Shown here one piece after another: positions 10,955 to 22,000 of a DNA stretch of 64,000 nt (its first letter is position 1; each line of letters starts with the position of its first letter). The notes beneath the pieces are model-generated. The model was not told where the DNA came from, made no database searches, and was given only the letters and a program-made list of their open reading frames with translations. A program made the position numbers and the translations under genes. This DNA is from Macropodus opercularis (Eukaryota; Chordata; Actinopteri; Anabantiformes; Osphronemidae): contig CM061102.1 in NCBI GenBank assembly GCA_030770545.1, positions 12,392,501 to 12,456,500 on the forward strand, given 5' to 3'.

Positions 10955-11881
10955 GTTTCTTTTTATTGTCAGGTATAATAACTTGTACATTACAAAGAAT
11001 GACTAGAACCAAAGGGGCGATGCTATACTTGGAATAAATTAACATTTGCAGGGTATTATAGATTTAGGGGTAGGTCTGGGTACACTGGGAATCCAACACT
11101 GTGGTAGTGACACAAGACTGGACGAATGGTAAGGAAGACTTAGGGTGATCCCTGATTGTATCGCCAGTTTGTTCACAGCACTACTGAAGATAGAGACAAG
11201 AGGAGGCAATTACAGAACCTGCACGTGACCCTGCTACGCTCGCTCACATCACATATTGGATCACATCACATAGTGTATTCTGAAGACGGCGACCAGGGGT
11301 GTATGCACGGACACGCACAGCAGAGGACGTTTAAGCTGATGCCTCGCTCCTTCGCACACACCCAGAGCCATGATTAAATGTTTTCAAATGAACCACTACA
11401 ATAGGCTGGGATGCCACAATGGCAGTCGTAGGAGTAACTGTGGGCGGCGACTCGGTTCCACCGGCTAAAATCAGAGCATCTTAAAAACACTGCAGTGAAT
11501 CTACACACTGCTACAAGCCTCCGCACCGATACGAAAGTGATACTGTGTAAAAGGTGATATATCATGTACACGTTCCAACGGGAATGCAGCAATCACCCAT
11601 TTAAAGCATGTTCCAACTGCTTTCCAGCTCATCGCAAGAAACGTTAAATCAATTCATAATAAATAACCAAATAAATAAAATAATAAATAAATAAATACAG
11701 TAGACCCATAAATAGCTGTGATCAAAACAACGTGTGCATGGAGGCGTTTTGCAGACAGTTTTTTCTTTTCTGTACAGTACCTCACAGCAGCGCTACCGTA
11801 GATGCAGGCTGCAGAGGAGGATGAGTAAAACTTACTGTATGTCACTGGTCATTGCAGAGGAGGTGGACACACACACACACA

Positions 11882-11912
<31 letters not shown>

Positions 11913-12785
11913 GCATCAGCAGAATCAACAGAATCATCTTAACAGGGAGTAAAATGTCGTAATACGCCGATTTTGCCTCGTCGTCCGATTCATGTCTGTA
12001 TGCAGGTGTCTGACATACTGTATAGGTCAGAGGGGAGCACGGATGCACCCTGGCAGGCTTCACATCTGCCAGGTGCTCCTCCTACGAGCAGCAAGCCTCT
12101 CCTGATGCATCATGCTTAACAAAACCTCCTCGGACTACATGGACTATACAGTGCATAGTTTACAAAGCCAGAACGTAAAAGAGTTTATATCTATACACAC
12201 AAACCTATACAATACAAGTTTATCTTATAAAAAGTCCCTTTTTTTTTGCTTCCCACTTCTTCTGCAGACTTTTCCTTTGTTCTTGCTTCTGTTGATCTCT
12301 GCGCTCGGGTGAGATGACGTCTTACGGGAGATGAAAACATGATAAGACAAAAGAAGAAACGTACAGCGAGCTGTTGATGTGTTCTCTTTTTGTCTTCTTC
12401 TCAGCTCCTATTTTTAGGATATATTTATATACGTATTTATATCACATATGGTTTTGAATGAATTCATTTTTGGTTGTTTTGTGGAGGAAGAGAAGGAAAG
12501 TGCTAGCATACAGCAAGATTTGATCTTTGGGATCCACGAGAGTCATTTTTGACAAGCAGTGGCCCATTTTCTTGAGTACCTCAGATATGTGAAGACATGG
12601 ATGGTGTCAGCCAATTTCCTAGTAATGTGCTAATTCAAAATACACGTCTCCCCTTTGATCCAGGCTCTACATTAGAGAGGGATAATGGTTGCAAATTGAA
12701 CCATTTGAGCTCAGGACTGTACAGCAGTGCGAGAACTGCTGCGTGAGATGCATTGCTTCTCCTCCGTTTGTGCCGCCTGGTGAGT
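10955..12785 (-). other. srrm3: srrm3 3' UTR (probable)
   Basis: Follows the srrm3 stop without any further minus-strand coding. The first clear AATAAA on the minus strand is at 10,977-10,972 (plus TTTATT). The stretch includes an AT-rich block (about 11,660-11,700) and a CA/CG microsatellite at 11,866-11,914. The extent is inferred from the signal. Confidence 0.45.
11866..11914. repeat. (CA)n microsatellite with CG interruption
   Basis: CA dinucleotides interrupted by CGCGCGCA near 11,893; within the predicted srrm3 3' UTR, so TG-rich in the transcript. Confidence 0.95.
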
Positions 12786-13035
12786 TCAGAAGCCGGGGCT
12801 GTCGTAGCTGCTGCGGCTGTAGTAACTGTGGTGACTGCGTGAGCGGCTTCTGCTGCGGCTCCAGCTCCTGCTCTGGCTGCGGCTCCAGCTGCGACTGCGG
12901 CTCCTGCTGTGGCTTCGACTGCGGCTGTAGCTGCTGTAGCTGCGGCTACGGCTGCGGCTGGAACGCGACGGGCTGCTGTCGTAGCTGGACGAGGAAGGGC
13001 TGGGCCGGTAGTACGGGATGGGGCGCTTCCGAGCG
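12786..13035 (-). CDS. srrm3: srrm3 exon 14 (eMIC end, SR tail, stop)
   Basis: Acceptor CTCCTCCTCCAG. Codes SARKRPIPYYRPSPSSS, the conserved second half of eMIC, followed by about 60 residues of Arg-Ser repeats with interspersed Tyr, His and Trp, ending YYSRSSYDSPGF and TGA at 12788-12786. The DNA is built of repeated CGCAGC/AGCCGC hexamers. Confidence 0.96.
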
Positions 13036-16000
13036 CTGGAGGAGGAGGAGAGAGAAGACGGGGGGGTTTAAAGTTACTGGGACAAGTGATGCTGAGATAA
13101 AGCACGTGATCCGTGTCAGAGAAGACATTTGGTTGCTTGTGAGAAAACTAATGTTAGGATACAGAAGTGATAGTTTAATGATCAGTACAGCAGCTGAAAG
13201 AGAGCAGCTACAGTATGTGGGTTAACAACAACACACACACACACACACACACTCTCACTCACTCACTGTCGTTAGTTTAAGCTTAAGCATAGATTGCTTG
13301 GTTAATAGCCCCCATGGAAGTGCTTCCTGTAATGTAATTAGCTCTTAGCTCCCAAAGAAGATCTTCTCAGTGGAGGCCAACACCCAGAAAAATCAACAGT
13401 CAACAGTGCAGGGTGAGAGAAACACTATCAAGGTATCACTGCTGCAACAAGCAGTGTTACAGATAACGCCACCATGGCTTTGAGTTTTATATCTGCCACG
13501 GGAAACACCACAGCGAGTGCAATAGGGAGTATCCGCTTAAATAAACCTTGATAGCATTTTAATCTCTTTATCCCCAGTGTTACATTAGTGCATAGCCTCG
13601 GTGGGGTGCAGCATTAGAGTCAGTGTGAGTTTCTTTGTGTACATTTCAGGGAGGAGTTAAAGGAGCGGCAAGCGGACAGGAGAGAACCGGAGGAGGCCAG
13701 GTTTACTCTGGGGAGCTCTGATGGTTTGCTGTTCAGCTGAGCTTCAGGAATCAGACTAGCGGGGTTCTGCTGCACGGCAACAGTTACCAGGGTAACTGGC
13801 CTGCAGCAGCTCAGTTCGGCAGCATCTCGTTGTCTTGGCATCTTGACCTTTAAGACTCCTTTAGGAGTGAAAGATGACAAGATACAAACATTTCACCCAT
13901 GTCTATTTGCGTTTGAATACAAAAGATGACAGCACATTATTCACACAACAGGAACACAGCAGCTTTAGGATTTAATAATAAACTGCAACAGAAGCAAGCC
14001 TGTGGAAAAATATATTAAAAAACCCAACACTGATAGAAATCTGTCTCTCTACACCTCCATAAAATCTAATCAGAGAAAAAAAGCAACCTTATTTTCAATT
14101 TTTACATATATATACAGTATATAAGGTATATTTATAGAAGAAAATACAAATTTATTGTTTCAGATTGATTCAGTCACTTAAAATGATTCTCACAAGTATT
14201 TAAAACTCAGAACTACAGTTTATTTTATAAACATTATGTTCATAATTAAAAATGCCTGGATTATTGGCTGATTATTGGCCGAAAGGGCTCGGGCTGCGTG
14301 AGCTGTGACCCTGGACGGCTGTTTACCTGGTGATCCTGCGCGCCTCCATGAAGCTGGGTGAATCTCTTCTCCTTTTGCGTATGGGTGAGTAGCTGCGTGA
14401 GCGGCGGCGAGCTCGGCTGTCTGTGTCCGAGCGGTTGGCACTGTCCCTTTCTCTGCGCCACACATAGAATTCATCAGCACAGCAGGAAGAGAAAAACAAA
14501 ACAGGAGCTGACAGAAGCAGTGTGACAGAGAGTGAGGTCTCACCTGGAGTTGTTCTGTTTGTTGTGTGGGGACTTGGCTTTGCTGGGGCCTCTGTCTCTG
14601 GATACAGAGTGTGAGGATGAATGCCCGCTGCTCCAGGAGCTGCTGCGCTGACGGAGGTTGGCTTTGTTCCGGGCTTCATCCTTCTTCCTGCCTGACGTGT
14701 GCGAGTGTCGCCCTGGAGACGCTGACGGGCTCCGGTGGTGCGCTTTACCCCGACTCGAGTGGTGGTGACGCTTAGAGTGGCCACCTTTTGTCCTTGGGTA
14801 AGTGTGAGACAGAAGAGGTAAAGTGATTTTAAATTGCAAAGCTAATGTAACATGGAAGATGTCGAAACACGTGGGCCACAAACAAAGATAAACGTGGTCC
14901 TACTTCCTCTGGTGACGAGACGCTCTCCCTCTGTGAGTGTGGTTGTGCTGGGAGTGGGCTGAGTCGCTGCTGTGGGCAGGGGAGTGGGCGTTTTTGATCT
15001 GACTCCTTTGGCTCCCTCTCCTCCCTGAGGCATGGGTTACCGAGCTCCCTACCGCTGGGTTCCTGTCGTCCTCACTCCCAGCCTCGCCCGCAGCGCACAC
15101 CGGTCCCGACTGGCACCTGCTGGGGGCGCTGTGGAGCTTGTGCTCTTTCAGCAGCGTGGACTGGAGGTTTGCAGAGCTTGCAGTCAGCAGATGGACTTTC
15201 TGCAAAGAAATGGTGACCAACAAAGAAAACAAAAAAAAAAAGAAAAGAAAAAAGGACAAAAAGCGCATTAGAGCGGTCTCCGGACGGAGATTGAGCGCTA
15301 CGGTGAACTTGCCAAAAGAAGGTAAACAAGTTAAAGAAAAAAATCTAGATTTTCTCCATATGGCTTATAGATAGTCCTCTATGGTGCAGCGCATGCAATA
15401 CTTGGCATGCAAAACCATAATGAGTTGAAGAAATCATAATCGCAAAAACAAACAAAAAACTAGGAGGAAGAGGAGGAAGAGAGGAAAAAACAAAACAAAA
15501 CTGTGAACCAAATAGTTTAAGAGCAGAGGCAGAAAGTACAGAGCTACAGATTTGGTAGAGTAGAAAAAGAGGACTTCTTCAGTTATTTTAGTAATGGTTA
15601 AAAAAAATGAAACAAAACAGAAAGAGAAGACAACTTGACAAAACATCACAGAAATGGAAGGAACAAAATAAAGATCACAATTATTGAATCAATCGAATCA
15701 GAAAACAAATCGTTTGCTACTCAATTTTCTCTTTCTGGATTTTTTTTTTTCCTGAAGACAATTGCTGAGATGTGAACAGCGACCCATTTTCTCTGTTTTT
15801 TTTATGGTTACTCTTGTTTAACTCCCTTCTGGTTAACATCCACTTACCAATAAAGTGGTATTCCCTCCTTTAGTAGGTAAGGTATGAAGAAAAGGGAAAA
15901 GTGGGGCAACATAAGTGCATCATTAGATTCACAAAATGCAAGAGAAAAAGACACAAAACCCTTCCCTGCCAGTGACTCATGAGACAATGCATGGAAATCA

Positions 16001-19000
16001 ATGGAATAGAACTCAAAAAGAGGAAAACCACAATGTGCAGGGAATCCCTCACACAGAGCGTGAATCCTCTGGGCCCGGTCACCTTCCTAAGCGTCAGAGA
16101 ACAACAGGCTGGAGACCGCTGACCCATTTCTCCCTCCATGTAGTATCTGGGCACCACAGTGACGGTGCTGTTCTACTGTCCGACGCGTCGATGTGCGCGC
16201 GCGAGCTCCTTCGTACCGGACACACATCAGTACACGTGTTTGTGGTCACAGGGTGTGTTTAGCAGTTACTTACACTGACGTGGCTTGGATACAACCATTT
16301 TATGGCAATCAGAGGTGTTTTGTTGACTAATATAAAAATCAACGAATTGATTAGTGAATGAAGAAACAATAAGCAGCTTTCAGTAAATAAAAAGACTTCA
16401 AGTCATAAAGTATAAAGCAGGCACTAGGGGAATGTATATATTTTTTTATATACTGAGCATTTTCCATGAAAAGACCAAAAGCAACAATGAATTCTGTGCT
16501 CTTGACCTCCACTCTTAAAAACACATCAGTGAGCTAAACCGCTGTGTCCCTCATTAGCATGAACAAGGGCTACGCTGATTCACGCTAACAGACTGGTGAG
16601 ACTCTGCCAGTGTAGAATCACATGCCCATGAAAGTCTGAAAACAATCCTCAGCTACTGGGCCTTCATCAAAGCCACGTGTCTCTGAAGAGGAAACCTCAG
16701 CCTGTCTGCCCATTACTTTGGCCCAGACCAAAATATCTTAAGACTATGAATTGCCATGTTATGTCATCTTATCTTTTTATTGACATGCCTCTAATTACTA
16801 CTCAATTAGACTCTGTTGGTTCCTTGACGTTTCATCTTCTTGCCGTGATCTAGTCCAAGCAGACATTTTGGATCAAATTCTTGCAAAACTCATAACGTTT
16901 CCAACAACGTGTCAGGGGCCAACACATTTGTTGCAGTCAAAGTCAGGATAGCGGTTGCACATTTAGAACCGTTTACATGGGGGTTGCAAAAGAGCAGCGA
17001 GGGCCTATGGCAGGACGTGACAGTACCTGGATGGCGTATAAGCAGAGCAGCTCGGACTCCAGATGGCAGATGACAGACTAGCACATTGTTGGTTTAGGTC
17101 TTTTCAAGGCTTTTGTTGGTAAGTGAAACTGCCTCATCCTTCAAAGTGTGTTTTGCCGAATGTGAGCTGAAGCTCATACAGATAGTGGCTGATGTGTGCG
17201 ATGCCCGGTTCTACGCTGCTCCCTGGGAGCAGGTTTAACAGGTTTCTTCAGTAGAGCTGCTCGCTCCGCATGCATTATCGTGTGCTGTCTGAACGACTGC
17301 AATCTAAGATACAGCAAAAGCAACGACTGGTCCTTGCAGAAAGACGAGCTGTGCCCCACTGGAGAGAGGACAACTAAGCAGCACAATAAGAAAACACACA
17401 ACCACTGGTGCTTATGACAGTTGTTAGAATCGGGAAATCAATATGGTGGAAATCATAGGACAAATGTACTAATTCACCAACAAACAGAGAGATGCTGGAC
17501 AAACAGGAATGCATTCTACCGAAAACAGAAAGAAACAAAGATGGAGAGAAATGGACCTGGAAGATAGAGTGGGATACTGGACTGCAGACTGAAGTTAAGG
17601 AGGAAAGAGAAAAACCAGAGCTCTATGTAATCCAATCTTTAGAGAGTCAAATCATAAATCATTTGATGAAGTCAAATTAGTTTGGTTAAATACCACTGGT
17701 CAACAACAGAGAGAGAGAGAGAAAGAGAGAGAGAAACAATGACGTCACTCAGGCTAGGGTGCTTGTCACATTCTCATCTGCATAAAGATCACGTGCGTAG
17801 GCAAAGCATTACCTACCTTCCATTTCAATCAGTGACACGTATGCAATATCAACAAAAAAGGAAAGAAAGAAAATAGAAAAATAGGAGAAAAGAATGTTCT
17901 CTGCAGCGAAATGGGAAAAAGACAATGACCTCTTTTAGTATCAAAGCTACATATTTAGTCCAGAGACTGAGGAGAAAGAAAAGCAAAAAGGGAAACGGAA
18001 AAAAAAATCCAGATGGAATCCGAAAGCAAACTCAAATTAGAAACAAAGGATGAAACTACATGATTAGCTTTGTCTTTTTCGCTTGTACAAATGCAACCAT
18101 ATTTGTATCAGAACTGAGGTGGAGGGTGGGGTGGGGTGGGGGGTTGAGGGAGGGGGGGGCAGGTGAGCGGACAGAGTAAATTGTCACATTAGTGGACGTC
18201 CATGTGTTGTTGTAGCAAGGGGGGGGGCTGCATGCAGAGCTGGTAGATATGAAAGATGGGTGAAAAGAAAAAAAGAAAAAAAAAAAAAAACAGGACACCA
18301 AGAGTGAGACACATGAGTCACACAGGACACCGATGAGACAGGAGGGGGGGCAGGGGGGGGTTGGAGGGACAGTCACTGCTATGATGGACAACTAAGAGAA
18401 TCGGCACATTTGAAAGGGACCCTAGTTACATTTTGGCCTGGGGACGACGGTCGGCCCTGCTTGTCTGCCAGGCCGTAAGCAATTATGACCAGAGACCCAG
18501 GAGCCCTGCGAGGGAGCTCCCTTTCAAAAAGGGCTCGGGTCCCTTTAAAATAACAACCACCTTGATAAATGTGTGACTTGTTCTAGTTGTTTTCAAGAGC
18601 CCACGTACTTGTGTCTAAAGTGCTTGAACACATCCATTAATAATGAGCGAGTGGACGAGTAGCCCCGTTTGGGATTCTCTGGCCGGCTGCGTGGGAGAGA
18701 GTTTGCGCTGCCTCCCGTAGAAACGCTGACTTTTTTTTGTATCAGCGATGGGGATGTTAGACAGGCCTGCATTTTCCAGACCTGTACGGTGTGTGTGTGT
18801 GTTTTATCCACAACTTGTGATTGGAGAAGCGTGAGTTGTGAGTAGACTATAAGCCAGTCTGTAGTTGAAAGTATTTGTTTAGCCACCTCTACTCAGCAGA
18901 GGACGTGTGGAGTTGATGGAGCTGAGGTGCAGCGTGTTGTTACAAACTGTAATGGAAATTTTACTATATGGGTATTTTCACTTGTGACAGAACTCTGATT

Positions 19001-22000
19001 CATATTACTTGATATATTCTCATATGTATCTGTACTAAGCAAAGTAATCCTAGAATGAGTTATATACTTGCTTACAGAAATATCTTAGAACAATGAGCCT
19101 TCTCTTTCCCATGGGAAAGGGAGCTAGGGAGATACTGTTTAGTTATAATTGTTTTACACCATGGACCATGGCCATGAGAGCATGGCAGAAGAACTTTGAT
19201 TTACTTTGTTTCTGTTACACTTTCCACCTGGCGCAAGGCAGTGACTGACCCTGAGTTGTGGGCTGATAAGTCTCTTGTGGACTGTTTTTGTTTGAGACTG
19301 AGCTAATGAGAAGATACATCTTTACTCCCTCGCAACGAAGGAGGTATTTAGGTAGGCACGGAGGTAGATGACTTCAGAACTACACTCAGGCAGGACAGTT
19401 TTGCACTGACTCTGTGTACTTCTCTTCTTGCAAGAATTAAACACAACAGAAAGACAACTTTGATTGGTTTTTGATTCATTCACCAGGTTCCTAACAGGTT
19501 TTTGCCTCCACACAAACTCCTTTGTGGTGTATTGTAGCATTTAATACCGATCATTTATGAATGATTTGTACTTCTATTCACGCTGAATTCTGAAACGTGA
19601 TGCGACTCTGTGCAGCGGCCCAGACGATCCCAACCAGGGCTGGAGGACGACTGCAGGACCGCAAACTGAGATGACAGATAGAGAACCAGAACATGTGCTA
19701 GACGGCGCAACTGCTGCAGCAAAAAAAAAAAAAAAGAATTTCAAATAAATCCAGGACCTGTCACACACAACCAGCATCCTGAGCAAAGCTTTCAGCTGGA
19801 GGGACTATTTTAGTTTATGGTGGAGATTAACAACAGTGGCAACATCATCTTACAAAACACCGGCTTAAAAAAAGAAATCCTTTACACTACATCCACTTCT
19901 CTTGCCATTTTCCACTGGCCTGCACAAATAGAGTAGAAACAAAACATCCTGGGAAGGAGAGACACTGCCACCTCGGGGGAACTGACATCAAATAAAGCAG
20001 CAGAGAGGAGCACGCTTTGGAAGTGGACCTATCACTCAGCAGAGAATGTGCTAAAGAGGAAAAACAGCTGTATTGACAAGAAGAAACTCATACACATACC
20101 CAGTTAACCTACTTGGTCCAGTTCCAAAGCATTTGAGTGCTTTTTGTATAAATGAGACAGAAAGATTTGGGCATTCATTCATGAGTAAGTTCCACGTCAG
20201 TTGATAAGGTTATAAAAAGAAACAATAAAGAATGAAAAAGAGCAGAACGTGAGAAAGACAGAGATCAGATGAGACCTCAAAGACACATGCAAGTTGGATT
20301 AGAAAATAAGAGACATCAGTTGTCTGGTGTTTGCAGCTCATTTAGAGACGGAGACAGATTCAGATCGTTTTGTCTTAGTGATGTCTTTTGTTCTCCTCCA
20401 ACATAATAGCTGTCACCCTACGTAGGTTCTAATGAAGCATTTACACTGTGGAAGAGCAGGGCCGTGTTGACAGAGTCACCCCTGACAGCTGTTTAGTTGT
20501 TACGATTTAGTTTCTCCAGAAATGTAAGACGGTGCGATGGGAGTTTTGTAACTTTGTCCAGTTGCCATAACTTTCCTGCAGAGTTTATCTTGCCAGTCAT
20601 TGGCTTGGAAGAAACAACATAAACACATAATTTTTTGCAAGTGCGTCTCATATTTCTAGCTGAGGTGCTGTGCGCTGATGTTGTGCTCTGGCTCAGAGTG
20701 TGCTGAACAGAGTAGAACCTTTATTAACTTTGCTTTGCTCCTTTTCTGTTTTACCAGCAAACGATAAGAACAAACCCCCCCTCCACAAAAAAAATAATAA
20801 AATAAAAAGGCGGCAGAGGAGTCAAAGAGCCAGAAAACCAGGAGCGTCAAGTTGTACACAGCAAGGAGTTTCTTTTACACGTCACAAAAAACGGTAAAAA
20901 CTTTAAATAACTGATAAATCTATGAAAAGACTTTCAACATCAAATGAGAATTCATTCAGAAAAGAGCAGGATTAAACACATTTGTAGACTGTGGTAGATA
21001 CACTTGCAGTGGGTGGGAGGAGGATGGGGTGTGGGAGCAAAGTAGAGGAGATTACATACATCGTGCCCTCTCTCGCCATCGGCGTGGTTGAGTGTGCCGG
21101 CCTTGCCGTTGCGACTTCGCTGGCTGTGGTCGCCGTTGTGCCATGCAGCAGGACTGTTAGAGCCTGGAGGCAGCAGGGCGCCGGAAGCCTTTTGTCCGTC
21201 TGTCTTGTGCTTGTTCAGTCTGAGAGAAGAGCCACACAGCAACTATTTCTATTCAGTTCAGTTTTATTAATTCAACAAGTTTCTAATAACTCATCATTTC
21301 TTCTGTGGTCAGCTATTGCGCTGACAAGACACACTTGAGGTCACAGTGACGTTTGTCCTTGACAGTCAAATCTTGCAATGCGATTAAACTCTGGTGCCAA
21401 TCTGAAGAAATTCCCTCAAAGCTTTCCTATAATATCCCATTTATGGAAATGGGAAGAAGTGAGGTCACAGTGAAATTGAAGGTCATTCACGTTATGTTTA
21501 GTATTTTTTTGCCCAGGTGGATGTACGTGCAAGTCTGTAAGCAGCCCTGTTTTTTCATTTCATAAGTGTCACAAACAATGGCTGCGTGGGTGTGGAGAGA
21601 GGCTGTCATAAGATGTGCTGAGGAGCCCCAACTGTATCCTAATCTATCCCCTGAGGGGCAAGAGCAAATTAAACAGAGCCTGACAGTCACCAGGGCAACA
21701 CACTAGACAAAGTGTGTGTGTGTGTGTGTGTCTACCTGGTGGGAGATTTAGAGGTGCTCCGCGTAGAGGACAGCGAGGCGCTACGGGAGCTGCAGCAGCT
21801 GCCCTGACGTTGTGAATTCCTGCCGGGGGTCTCACCAGGGGACCTGATGGGTGACACAGAATGGGCGAGTGCACATCACACACACGAGCACGCACGTACG
21901 CACACAAAGCCACGTGTGCGGAAATACCAAGGGGGACGCACACAAGCCACGGGGAGCTCAACAGTCAATCTCAATGTAAAACAGTTCATGCACTGCCAAA

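Larger units (their letters stand above)
15200..21059 (-). other. srrm3: srrm3 intron 10 (5.9 kb)
   Basis: Contains the purine-rich stretch at 15,205-15,265 (branch/pyrimidine tract of exon 11 on the transcript strand), G-run clusters at 18,118-18,360, a multi-helix inverted-repeat element at 18,409-18,550, a candidate 78-nt exon at 18,609-18,686 and a 16-bp palindrome at 19,104-19,119. No other supported feature. Confidence 0.8.

Noticed and set aside
12689..13225. 178-codon plus-strand frame rich in Cys/Gly/Ser, looking like a keratin-associated protein
   Set aside because: Reverse complement of the Arg-Ser repeat DNA in srrm3 exon 14; the minus strand has splice sites and the eMIC homology.
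19104..19119. 16-bp perfect palindrome CTTTCCCATGGGAAAG in srrm3 intron 10
   Set aside because: Short self-complementary word with no partner, array or context; may be chance.
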